From assembly GCA_947579665.1 (NCBI GenBank), contig OX388345.1:64843454-64907453 (forward strand): a stretch of 64,000 nt of DNA, read 5' to 3'. Of this stretch, positions 25,016-35,991 are shown one piece after another; the stretch's first letter is position 1, and the number at the start of each line of letters is the position of its first letter. Both the position numbers and the translations under genes were made by a program. The DNA comes from Sympetrum striolatum (lineage: Eukaryota > Arthropoda > Insecta > Odonata > Libellulidae). The notes beneath the pieces were generated by a model, which worked only from the letters and a program-made list of their open reading frames with translations, did no database searches and was not told the DNA's origin.

Positions 25016-25435
25016 ATATTTGTGTTACGATATATTTAATAATATCTAAAAATAACTTGTTTGGAATGGTTTTCAAATAAAGATACGCATAAAATTGTAA
25101 TTATGGATTTAAAAAATCATATAAAATTATTAATTTACACTATCGAAATAAAATTCAAATGTTTCCACGAAAGAATAGTTTACAAATATCAGTTTCATAT
25201 GCTTGATCGGCGATCATGAAACCAATACTCACGTTTTTTTATAGGAATGATATACAAATATTGTCTTTTTTGTTAAAAAATGCGAATTTCTTTGCGAAAA
25301 CTTAATTTTGAAAAATTTCAATGTCATATTCGGAATTAGTGACGTCAAAAACTATTATATACCGGATTTCAAATCGATTCAACGAGATTTACTTGTTATG
25401 ACCATCTTTTAGGCATTTTGCCCCACTGTGCGCCG

Positions 25436-26057
25436 GTCAAAAGGGGGCACTTCGCCACAAACCTTATCAATCAGCCAGAGCTCAATCTATAGCACGCTCA
25501 ATCTAGAAGGATGCTTTGCATGGCAATGTTTGCCATAGAAATTAGGTAAAGGTATTTGCATGAAATGGCGTGCAACCAGGATAAATCCCAAGGAAGAATA
25601 GACTTGAATAATGTCTGACAGGACTGGGAATCGAACCCGGGTCTCCCAATTGCCAGTCAGGTGCTCTGTCTGTTGAGCTATCCTGCTGGAACATTCTCTC
25701 ATAAACTTTGCGATTTCGTCCGCATGGCAGCTTTTTTCGCAGTCATGGCTTAATATAAGCACCAGCCACACATAGAGGTTGTAAATAATACTCCTTAAGG
25801 TGGGTAAACAAGGAAATTAGTTAAAGGTGTTTGCATGAAATGATGTGCAGCCAGGATAAATCCCAAGGAAGAATATACTTGAAAAAATCCTTTCTGTTCC
25901 TTTGCCCACATAGTCTCCTGAATAGCTTGACAGAATGTTCTAAGGGGATAGCTCAATGGACAGAGGACCTGACAGGCAATTGGAAGACCAGGGCCCTGAT
26001 TGGGGTTCTTTTAATCCAACTTCGACGCCATCGTATTCGGCCGCCCGATGAACGGGA
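25436..26057. repeat. Spacer between the two Transib-like elements: tRNA-derived SINE mosaic
   Basis: Contains two related SINE pieces. The first (about 25525-25705, minus strand) has a tRNA-like head with a B box GGTTCGATTCC and an A-box-like TAGCTCAACAGACAGAGC, followed by a body. The second (about 25815-25990) repeats the body (AGGATAAATCCCAAGGAAGA), but its tRNA-like part (GATAGCTCAATGGACAGAGG) reads on the plus strand, so it is rearranged. The first 21 bases continue the LTR-like match described at 25431. Confidence 0.6.
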
Positions 26058-26062
26058 CGCCG

Positions 26063-28732
26063 CACAGTGGGGCAAAATGCCTAAAAGGTGGTCATAACAA
26101 GTAAATCTCGTTGAATCGATTTGAAATCCGGTATATAATAGTTTTTGACGTCACTAATTCCGAATATGACATTGAAATTATTTCAAAATTAAGTTTTCGC
26201 AAAGAAATTCGCATTTTTTGACAAAAAAGACAATATTTGTATATCATTCCTATAAAAAAACGTGAGTATTGGTTTCATGATCGCCGATCAAGCATATGAA
26301 ACTGATATTTGTAAACTATTCTTTCGTGGAAACATTTTAATTTTATTTCGATAGTGTAAATTAATAATTTTATATGATTTGTTAAATCCATTTACAATTT
26401 TATGCGTATCTTTATTTGAAAACCATTCCAAACAAGTTATTTTTAGATATTATTAAATATATCGTAACACAAATATATTATAAAAATATACACACTTTGT
26501 GTGTATATATTTATAATGTTTTATGTAATAATTGTTTACATATACAATATAATATAAACAATTATTATAATCAGACTCTCACCTGTCCAAAGAATCATCT
26601 TAACACACAAACACTATACAAATATACATAATTATTGTTTCCAATCTTGGTAGGAACATATGAGTAGTTAAGAAAAACATCTATATAAAACATTAATGTA
26701 TCACAGCTTATTGGCGTAGAACAGGGTTTCCCAAACTTCTTCTGCAATGGAACACTTCGCAAACCTGGAACGATTAACGGAACACTAAGCTTATTTTTAG
26801 GTTGGGTAATTCTACTTGTATAATTTAAAATCATTTAATAACAACAATTATTTATGAATATAAAACTATAATATTGTAATAAAAATTTAAAATATGAATC
26901 AATAAAGTATTTAATGACTTTTATTCTCCAATTCTCCATTGAAACTCCAAATTGTCGCTTAACACCTATTCAGGTTCAGCGGAACACCGGTGTTCCGCGG
27001 AACATAGTTTGGGAAACCCTGGTGTAGAATATGAAAAGGCACGCGCAAACACACTCATACACACTCATATACCCGCAAACACTAATGACTATCCGATTCT
27101 GATCCGTCCAAAGAATCATCTTCCGATCCGGATTCTGCTGGGTACGATACAAACAATATTTGCAAGGCCTCGGAAGATAAAACTTTTGATGGCCTGGAAT
27201 ACATTACAACCTGACTTGAAATATTAGGGTCGGAATGTAACATCAATCGCACGAATAAGTCCTCTACAGTCTTCTTCCTCAAGCACTTTCGCGTAAAATC
27301 TTCACTTATTGGAAATCATCCTTTATTGGACAAGATATGTTGTCATCATCATTATTGAACTCCGTGGATGTAGCGTTGCAGACTGAACACCGTTGTGTTG
27401 AAATTGTGTCAGTGAGAGCATCTTTCCGTCAATCATAGTAAGTTAAAGTTTGTAGGAAACATTAATTTTATTATCATTAACTTCAGTCTCCACTGGTGAA
27501 AGTTGCCTCTCCTCGTTGCGCACGTTTTCAACTTGTATTTTTGCATGCTGTTTTGATTCAATCTTGAACTCGATCTTCGGAGGACGACAAAATATAGGAG
27601 ATGCAGGTCTGCTGTTTTGCCAAACAATTCATCTCAGACTCCCTGTGGTCACGATTTTAGCGGCACAACACTAGTGAAAAAAGCTATCCTGTTAAAATTA
27701 ATTTAGTTGTCCTATTAAATACCATTTGCTTGAATTCAACAGCGAATTTTCGAAGTCCGCACTCAAAAAAACAACTTTTCTATTTTTGTCCAGTATTTTT
27801 CAATTCTAGCCCACTGCGCGGCGTTATGTGCATTACAATAAATGCTAACTAAAAGGTACAGAATTCTTGGAAGGTAAGATGATGATTGCATAAAGATAAG
27901 TTGTCAGTAAAATATGGAAGAAAATAATTTCCTAATTGGAAAATCTCGATATAGGTACGGTAATGCGCGTGTGTGGCGGGGTTGCCTAACTTCGATTTTC
28001 AGTTGCTAATTTTTCATAAACAAAGGCTCATTCAGTTGAACGGTCAGACCCCTGTCCACTATGTTTAAGCAAAGAATGTGCCCTGAAAGTTTCATTCGAA
28101 TACGTTAACCTCAAACCCGGTGTTCCCCTTATAAGTAAGTGCCATGCCTGCTGCCTGCGCGCTTCGGATACTTTACGGATACTGAGGTTACTCACGTATT
28201 TCATTAATTACTCGCGGAGGGGTGGCTCGGGGTGGCCAATTCTTTTTGGGTTGCATAGCTGAGATGTGTGCCTACAGTAATATATGTATATCAACGCAGG
28301 ACTCGGCGGGACACTATAACTTTATGAAGTTTGTATTTTTGTTTTTGAACGAAATTTGTGCAAATTAGTGGTTCATTTTTATGTTAATAACATTGTTAAT
28401 TTTGTTTCGGAGGTATTGTAAAGCAGCTTTTCAAATCCATTAACATTGCTAAGTCATTTCCATTTAATGAATTTTAAATTGCGCCAATGGGGTAGCTAAA
28501 GAGGAATTTTGAAGATGAGGCTATTTCGAAGCGAAAGTATGGTTAGGCATCCGAGCAGCAAACCTTCCACTTTGTTATTGATTTTTAGAAATATGTGCAT
28601 ACTTACCTGCATTTCGAATGCATTTCTCAAAGGCTCAAACAATTTACTTGCCAACCATGTAAAAAGAAATCATATCCCCGAACTTTTTTTTTTCTCATAA
28701 TGACCACCTTTTTGGGATTTGGTCCCACTGTG
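26063..28732 (-). mobile_element. Transib-like element 2 (inverted copy, 2670 bp)
   Basis: Reverse-complement copy of element 1 over its whole length, with only scattered substitutions. Ends begin CACAGTGGGGCAAAATGCC and, on the other side, complement to CACAGTGGGACCAAATCCC. It is flanked by its own perfect CGCCG direct repeats (26058-26062, 28733-28737). It contains the same nested hAT-type MITE and AT-rich cruciforms. No transposase domain is visible, so it is non-autonomous. Confidence 0.72.
26722..27021. mobile_element. hAT-type MITE nested in Transib-like element 2
   Basis: 300-bp counterpart of the MITE at 24469-24770, in reverse orientation, with the same CAGGGTTTCCCAAAC ends and the same flanking bases. 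It was therefore already present in the Transib-like element before that element was copied. Confidence 0.75.
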
Positions 28733-28863
28733 CGCCGAAGCGAAGTTGCGCTGACATGCGAACGAGGAGATCCCTCCCAGCCACAGGGGTAGCATAACCT
28801 ATCTCCCTCTAGCGACCAAAAGTGAAGCCAGGGGTAAAGCGGCAAATTGCGCATTTCGCCATG

Positions 28864-29651
28864 CTGGTGAGAACTTTTCGTACCTCCCTATACTAATACA
28901 TTGTTTTTTCGTGATTTTTGCGGCTTTGATACAGAGTTATCAAGGTTTGATTGAGTGATTCGAACGTTTTGGAACACAAAACGTAGTTTGAGCAATGTGT
29001 AACACGAAGTAATTTTGTTATTTTCGCGTTTTTAAAGGTTTAATAGGTAAATAAGCAGGGGCTTGTTTCTGCCGTCAATATGACCAATTGCAGTGCATTT
29101 GGCTGTAAGAACAGATTCGTCATTTTGACAACTTTTACTGCATTGAGCCCCAATTATGAATTAGAACAAACATTTGCAGAAGCGGAAAATCTCTAATTAC
29201 CCTAATGAGCTATTATAATGTATGATAGAGTAGCTTTATCTCATTGCGGTAAACGATTATTAAGGAATTTTTATGCCATACTTGGTATTGATCGATTAAA
29301 AACTAAGTCGGATTAATGCATTATAATATACATAAAATTAACATTATAATAATCAACGAGGTTTTAATACAGTTTGCGGAAGTTTGGCAGATGATTCGTT
29401 TTTTATATCGCTGTAGCAGACGACACCGGCATCCGAGAAGTTTACATTGCAGGCATGTTTTATTTTCCATTATGAAAAGAATCAAGAGGACTTAGAGAAA
29501 AAAATCGAACATGATCGTTAAGTAAAAGGTTCATTTAAACTATCTGCGTCCATGTCATAGGATAGACAAGCTCCTGAGTCCCGTATGAGAGGAAAATAAA
29601 ACCCCAAAAATACATGTAGTTAAAGGGGAGCTGGCGAAAAGTTCTCACCAG
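28864..29651. mobile_element. TIR element with a THAP-like zinc-finger start (P-like?)
   Basis: Perfect 17-bp inverted repeats CTGGTGAGAACTTTTCG (28864-28880) and its complement (29635-29651) bound about 788 bp. Inside, on the plus strand, lies a short frame whose first residues resemble a THAP DNA-binding domain. THAP domains are found in P-element transposases, so a decayed P-like element is plausible. No clear 8-bp target duplication is visible, so the assignment is tentative. Confidence 0.45.
29080..29196 (+). pseudogene. Truncated THAP-type zinc-finger fragment
   Basis: 38-codon frame starting MTNCSAFGCKNRF, matching the C-x4-C start of a C2CH THAP zinc finger (commonly CSAxGCxNR). The downstream Cys-His pair and the AVPTIF box are missing and a stop follows, so this is an exon remnant or a broken copy. 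Confidence 0.4.
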
Positions 29652-30457
29652 TGCTCTGCGGGTTGCGTTTTTTTTTTTGCTTCACTTTCCCAACGTTAGA
29701 CTCGCCCTGGGTACCAACAGTTTCGGAATTTCCTCAGTGCAAAAGCATATTGGAGCAATAATTGTTATCACATAGGTAAGAATGTATTTATTATTATTAA
29801 TTCAATTAAAATAGCATGCATCATAGATTTTAGTATACATGAAATTTTATTTTAATAAAAGTGACATGTTTTGGACATCTTTGTCAGCAGGCATGTAAAA
29901 GTAGAAAGAAAAGGAAATAAATACATATTTTGTCACTAAATTTACAAATTGTAATTGTATCGGTCGCATAATCAAATAGCAGTATTTAGAAACATTACCA
30001 CTGATAGTGAGAAAAAAATATTTCTCAAAGTGGGACTCTGACTCAATTTTATTCATCATCGTTTTAATTTACAAGTCTTCCAAATATCAGTAAACTATAT
30101 CGAATTTTGTTAACACTGATACAGTGTGATGACATGGATGTCAAGGTAGCTAACTTTACTGATTAAAATACTTGGCACGATATCGGGGGGTCCGGTTTCG
30201 TGTCCCGGTCTGCACGAACGATATTTTTTTTGTGGTATTCTTTCAAAATAAGCAGTTATGGTTAAATTTCCGCTATTTCGCGGTTCATTTATTTTTTCAA
30301 AACTGTTGGCAAATTAACTATTCACCTTGCTTTGATTTTTTAATAAGTAAATATAGAAATTTTTATCTGCGAAACCTATTTTCTTATTATTACAATATTT
30401 CCGTACATATCTGTCTTGTAATAATCATATTATTGTGTTATTTTTACAGATAGATCC
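29652..30457. other. AT-rich DNA upstream of the hAT pseudogene
   Basis: Probably includes the lost 5' region of the hAT element. No terminal repeat matching the putative 3' end (CATAGGTTCCCAACC complement at about 32846-32860) was found here. Confidence 0.3.
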
Positions 30458-32175
30458 ATGTCGGAACCAAAGAAAAAATATATTAAATACAATGTCGAAT
30501 ATTTAAAATATGGGTTCATTCAATCACCCACAAACAAGACATTACCAATGTGCCTAATTTGCCACAAGGTGTTTTCCAATGAAGCTATGAAACCTTTGCG
30601 ATTAGAAGAGCACTTGAGCAAAATACATCCTGAGGAAAATATATCTTACTTTCAAATACTCATTCGATACGTCCTAGTTTGAGTGATATTTTTTCGGCCG
30701 CATCAAAAGAAGAAAATGATGGATTACGTGTGTCATATAATATTTCATTACTCATTGCTGAATCGGGAAAACCACAAACAATTGGCGAAGAATTGATAAT
30801 TTCAGCTTTGAATGAAGTTCTGCGTACCGTGCTGCATAAGCCACCGTCTAATATAATTTAAAAAATTCCGTTGAGTAATAATACAGAGGCGAATAGACGA
30901 AATGTCCGAGGATGTGGAGAGTTCTCTAGCTGATCTTTTGAAGACTAACGAGTTTTCATTACAGCTTGTTGAATCTACTTTGCCAAAAAACGAGTCTTTA
31001 CTTCTAGTGTACGTTCGCTTCATAAAAGATGAAAGCATTTGTCTAGAACTATTATTGGCAAGATAGTTAGAAACGGACACTAAAGGAAAATCTGTTTTTG
31101 GCATTTTGGAACACTATTTTGAAGAAAAAGGAATTCCTCTGAATAATATCTTGTCTGATGCAACCGATGGTGCTCCGGCAATGGTTGGACGTAACCGTGG
31201 TTTTATTTCATATTTGAAAAGAGCGGTACCAAATGTACTCCCCGTGCATTGTGTAATTCACCGACAACATTTGGTAGCAAAACACCAGTGATCGCCTTCA
31301 CCGCTCGCTACAGTATGTAATTAATGCAGTTAACAGGATCAGAAGCAATGCTCTTGATGATAGATTATTTAGAAAGCTTTGTGATGAAAACAACGAAGAC
31401 TTTAATCGGTTACTATTGCACACAGAAGTTCGTTGGCTGCCAAAAGGTACTTGTCTAAAACGATTTTTTGAACTCTTTGAAGCAGTTACTAAGTTTTTTG
31501 AAAGCAAAGATGATTTATTAAGAGTGAATTTATTGAAATGTAAGAGCGATATTGCTTATTTGACAGATTTATACAACAAATTTAATAAAACAAACCTACA
31601 ACTGCAAGGGGATGATTTGAATTTGATCAAAGTCAAGGCAATTATCTCTGCGTTCGTGTCAAAACTTGCTTTGTACAAACAAAATTTGGGTAGAACACAA
31701 TTTCATCAGTTTCCAAATCTTTCTTCAATGGAAACTAATGATAACGACATTCTTGCTTACTGCCAGCATTTGGAAGCACCAAAAGAAGACTTTACAATTA
31801 GATTTGAGGATTCACTCGATATGGTCATTCCAGATTGGGTAATAGAACCATCCTCTAACTTAGAAATCAAAGAATTATCACTGCTGGAGGAGTTTATTGA
31901 ATTGTTAACAAATGAGTGGGTATCAAGAATTTTGGCTTCAACGTCAAATTCCAATATTATATCCAGCCTTATGGGCTGCAGTAAAGAAATATTTCATTGC
32001 TTTTCCTTCCTCGTATTTAGCAGAAAGAAGGTTTAGCATGGTGACCGATCTATTTACTAAGAAAAGAAACAGGTTGTCAATAGTGGAACTCGGTGACTTA
32101 AGGTTATTAATGACAAAAATGGCACCAAATATTGATAAATTAGTTTCATCGCATCAAGCTCAGCTGTCTCATTAA
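30458..32175 (+). pseudogene. hAT-Buster (ZBED5/FAM200-like) transposase pseudogene
   Basis: Cut-and-paste DNA transposase remnant. In order: a BED-type zinc finger near the start (CLICHKVF...HLSKIH, residues about 30-55); the middle section with motifs ESTLPKNESLLL and FIKDE; the hAT core DATDGAPAMVGR and HCVIHRQHLVAK (31150-31280); EVRWLPKGTCLKRFFELF (31420-31480); and the C-terminal hAT dimerisation region (FPSSYLAERRFSMV...KKRNRLS, 32005-32080) ending in a stop. The reading frame breaks several times: a stop or shift near 30660-30680, a stop at 30859, a shift near 30900, an in-frame TAG at 31064-31066, a shift near 31290, and a shift near 31920. The protein is otherwise nearly full-length, so decay is by point lesions and not truncation. 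Confidence 0.88.
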
Positions 32176-32281
32176 TAATTTTATATTAATTATTAAAAAA
32201 ATATTTTAATCGTTCTGTAAACAATATTTCATTATCTTAAGATTAAAGAAAATTAAAAATTTGTTCTTGTTTTTCAATATA

Positions 32282-32750
32282 CAGTAGAACCCCGGTAATC
32301 CGGACACTCGCTAATCCGGAACCCTCGGTAATCCGGACGGTCCATTGGGAGTTATGCAAACCCGCAACTTCTTCTTGTGAACATATAAATACGCATATTA
32401 GTAACAACTAACGAGAGGTGGACAGACTGTTTGAAAAATTTCTCCATTGGCTGCAATGATTTGAGGGAGAGCGAAGTATTCCGTTTATTGTGATAACACA
32501 TCTAAGTTGAAATACTTTTCTGAGACAGCATTTTTCCATTAGAGAAAATGCTTAATATGTGCGATACTAACTAATTTCGAAAGACAATACATTTTCAGTT
32601 GCAGCAGGGCATGCATGCATTATCTATACAATATAATTTTTGGGTTAAAATGTTTTTTAGGTTATTTTTGGAAAACCTCGCTAATCCGGAAACCCCGCTA
32701 ATCCGGACGCCTATGTGCCTGAATTCGTCCGGATAACCGGGGTTCTACTG
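32282..32750. mobile_element. Tigger/pogo-like MITE
   Basis: 469 bp with terminal inverted repeats CAGTAGAACCCCGGTAATCC and the complement ending GGGGTTCTACTG, bordered by TA dinucleotides (32280-32281, 32751-32752). Subterminal CTAATCCGGA motifs recur near both ends. TIR sequence and TA duplication match the Tigger branch of Tc1/mariner/pogo. It is inserted in the 3' non-coding part of the hAT-Buster element. Confidence 0.82.
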
Positions 32751-32762
32751 TATAGCATATAC

Positions 32763-32860
32763 AATGTAAGGGTAACAACCTAAGGGGGGCGCTATTAAAT
32801 TATTGACTGAAAGAGTGGGCGCTGACTCAAAAAAGGTTGGGAACCTATGGACTATATCAT
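32763..32860 (+). mobile_element. Putative 3' terminus of the hAT-Buster element
   Basis: The sequence ends AAAGGTTGGGAACCTATG, whose complement CATAGGTTCCCAACC has the look of a hAT-Buster terminal repeat. It lies just beyond the Tigger-like MITE and about 690 bases after the transposase stop. The matching 5' terminus was not found. Confidence 0.4.
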
Positions 32861-32979
32861 CAGCAGCTTTCTTAGGAATGACTTCTTCCGTTGCTTTTAA
32901 AATTACCTCCTCTTCCAAGAAACAAAAAATCATTTATATCAGATGAAATTTTCAGGTAGGCTTGAAATTAAGCCTGATT

Positions 32980-34432
32980 TCGTTATTTATGTATTAGCCA
33001 AGTATTCAATTGAATGCGTCACATACCGGATAGTAAAAATTCGGCTGCATTAAAATATTCTGTAGACTCTTGATTATAGTTGATATTATAATTGAATTTG
33101 CAGAAATCAAGTTATATACCAAGGTGGAAAAAATGAAGACGTCAACTTACAATTATTTAGACTAAGTAATAGGTGGTTTAACCAGCAGAGAGATAATACA
33201 AAACCCAGTCTTACGCACTGAGTGTTCCAAGGAAACAAAAGTTTCCACGAATTGAAATTTTGAATGGGCATTGCATAACCAGATATGAGATTCGCGGGAT
33301 TCTATCACAGAGAAAAAAATGGCTGCATCGAAAAGGAAGCTGAAGAATTTAAGTCACAGTTTCAACAGTTTCTCAAATTTATTTCAAGTCATCCAGTCAC
33401 AGTTCCGATAAATATGTGCGTAACTTACTCGCACGATACCTTTCAGCTGACTGATTTGCTTCCAAAATGGTATATTACTAATAATATCATCGAAAATTAA
33501 TTTTCACTGATATTGTACAGTATTGCTCTAATACCTTTACAAATTTCTACGGAAACCCGGTTATTGAATGATTTTCGTAACTATACAGCACATTAACGGG
33601 TATTTATAAAATAAGGATCAGTATATTTTATATCATCCCGAGTAATGAAGAGTCTACTGTACAGACCTTTAATCGTCCAGAATGCTAAACAAAGGAACCA
33701 GTTCCTTTGGAATTGTCTCTAAACTCATCTTGAGATGTGCCCTCTATTAACAGCCCTAAAATAATACAATCCTAATTTATGCAACTAATAATGGTCATTT
33801 TACAAAAAACTACATAGACATTAACTTACGTTTTCCCGATAGAGGCCTCGAGCTATTAGCGGACTGTGAAAAAATTTTCGGATGTCCATCTGTACCTTAT
33901 GAAATCCAAACTAAACTCTCCTTCGAACTGTTCCCTGTGAATTTCTCAAATGCACTATTCACGAGCCTAGCTTTGCATTCACACCCTCAAAACAGTCACA
34001 TGCAACAGATCTAACTGAGCGTTTTATCAACCTGTTTGTCTCTCAAACGTAATCTTAATCTCTGTTTTCAGGGTTTTCGAATTACTTCTCGAATGTTCCC
34101 TTGTGGTTTTGCGAGGAGTAAACGAATCAGCACTTTCGAATTCTTCTCATGGGAATCTTATCTTATGGTGTGAGTCATCTAACAAAAGAATATGGTTAAG
34201 AAGTGCATGCGTTGAACATTGTGTGCGAAACACTCGTAGCGTCCCATTGCTATCGATGTCGGCTCTAAGCCTGCTCTGCTACCGAAAACATCAACTTAGC
34301 TGTAATCGGAGCCATATTTACTGGCATGCAAAACTTTCGCTGAATTTATCAAGCAAATGATTGGGGTTTTGTACTCTTCAGCAGAAAAAAGCACTGAGAT
34401 AGTCATAGGACTTTACTCTTGGGGGGGTTTGA
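32980..34432. repeat. 1.4 kb dispersed repeat, copy 1
   Basis: Direct repeat of 41402-42745 (for example both share CATTCAATTGAATGCGTC-like starts, GATAGAGGCCTCGAGCTAT and GGATGTCCATCTGTACC). Divergence is moderate with small indels, as in an old transposon family. The downstream end passes into a G-run and, complemented, GCAGAGGCGCAGCGAGG, a common insect TIR style. No open frame is conserved between copies. Confidence 0.65.
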
Positions 34433-34628
34433 ACCCCTAAACTTCCCCCCCTCGCTGCGCCTCTGCTTGGGCCTATTTGCAAAATAATCACCGCAAAACT
34501 TTCTTATGTCCATTTTGAAGGGAAAACGAAAAAAAACTGAATCCTTTGTCTTCTGCGGGCGTTTGTCAGACGATACTCAAGGAAGTTTGAGAGAGAGGAC
34601 ATAATCGCATAACCTCGCGCTCTGCGCT

Positions 34629-34970
34629 CTGATCGCATCGAGAGGCATTTCTAACTACATTGTTCACCCTAAAAACGAACTTTTCTTCTTTTGGGAAGGA
34701 AGGGGCGAAGGAAAGGAGGGATGGCTGTTGACTCTGCTGCAAAGTATTGTTGAAATATTTGTGCTGCGCTGGTGGTATAAATGAATTTCCTACGAAGAAG
34801 TACTTTTCCCATCACTGGTGTTTACACGTGCCAACACTTGACTTTGTTTTGGGTCTAAATTCTTTTCAAATACGCTCGTGCCTAAAAATTGTTTCTACAA
34901 CACATTCCGAACCAAAATACGAATGAGTCTCCAGGGGGGGGGGGCAGCTGCCCCCCCCCTGGCGACGCCC
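34629..34970 (-). mobile_element. Repeat with G/C-run palindromic end, copy 2
   Basis: Reverse-orientation copy of 21403-21717, ending in a long G-run, CAGCTG, a C-run and TGGCGACGCCC. It shares the stretch around TACGAAGAAGTACTTTTCCC and CACGTGCCAACACTTG with copy 1. Confidence 0.55.
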
Positions 34971-35991
34971 ATGCCCAAAGACAGCGATTATTGTTGAGAA
35001 ATTAACTGAATTTGGGACATCTTTGCTCGTAGGTTTACTCTCAAACCTTTTCCAAGGTCCAAAATCCAAAGCTAAGCCCACATGCTCAAAATAAGAGACA
35101 TTTCCCCTCTGTGCGCAAGAACAAAAGGTTTAAAATTTAGAGCACAGACGTTTTGAGAATGTTTAATTACGTTTATTGGTCGTAGAAACACAATTTCAAA
35201 TTTTAGTGGAAAAAATCTCCAAATCTATGGTCGCAATGAGCCATCAGCGAATTCCCAACTTTAATTTTCCCATTGTGCATCATGGGTAGGCGGCGATTCG
35301 AACATTAGAAAAGTGACTTGTTAGACTAGTTTTCTCATTGCGAATGCATGGTAATATCTATTTTAGGGAGGTTTATTCCTGTATTTAGATATTATTCCAG
35401 AATAATTGATATTATTCTTTTTAATTTATTAACTGAAAATGATAATTAAATTTCAATTATTTGGAATACCAAATCATCATAAGTGTTTACATACAGTTAG
35501 TGTGAATGATATTGTTTGAAAGTTAAATCGAAACCTATTATTGAGTTGTATACATTATTCTATGGCTCTGTGATAATCAGTTATGCAGCATCTAATTAAA
35601 AACAAATACGAAGAAGAAAGCAGCAAATAAATGTTCAAAATGATTGTTATTCATACTCACTGACATCATAGAGTGGGAAAAAAATGAAATGTCACTGAAA
35701 ATATATTTATTATATACATCAAAATATACATTTCCAAAATCGGATCTCACAAAACGTGTCAAAGAAACAATAACTGTATAAATTGAACATACAATTTATG
35801 AAACAATAAAATGTTGAGAGCTTCATGATACTTTTCAAGCAATATGAAAAGACTGCTAAACTTAGTTTAACAAAAATAAAAATAAAAAATAAATACATAT
35901 AACTTTTGTAATAGCCTCTCTATAGAAAAGGCATTCAAAAAGCTCAGATTCTGAGATCATAATACTCTATAGGAAATCATAAAGTCTTAAT
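34971..35991. other. Intergenic DNA and probable Chk2 3' UTR
   Basis: The last 300-400 bases before 35992 are likely Chk2 3' UTR on the minus strand; a minus-strand AATAAA lies at about 35706-35711. The rest has no recognisable feature. Confidence 0.4.

Larger units (their letters stand above)
22768..25430 (+). mobile_element. Transib-like element 1 (non-autonomous, 2663 bp)
   Basis: Ends carry imperfect inverted repeats of about 33 bp beginning CACAGTGGG (left CACAGTGGGACCAAATCCC; right end complement CACAGTGGGGCAAAATGCC), about 28 of 33 positions matching, extending to GGTGGTCAT. It is flanked by a perfect 5-bp direct repeat CGCCG (22763-22767 and 25431-25435). A CACxRTG-type terminus plus a 5-bp GC-rich CGNCG target duplication is the Transib signature; CACAGTG equals the RAG recombination-signal heptamer. 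No transposase domain is visible. The element contains a nested hAT-type MITE (24469-24770) and AT-rich cruciform sequences. Confidence 0.72.

Noticed and set aside
24861..25076. 71-codon minus-strand frame rich in Tyr, Asn and Ile, also present at 26416-26631
   Set aside because: It is the translation of AT-rich inverted repeats and appears twice only because the host Transib-like element is duplicated.
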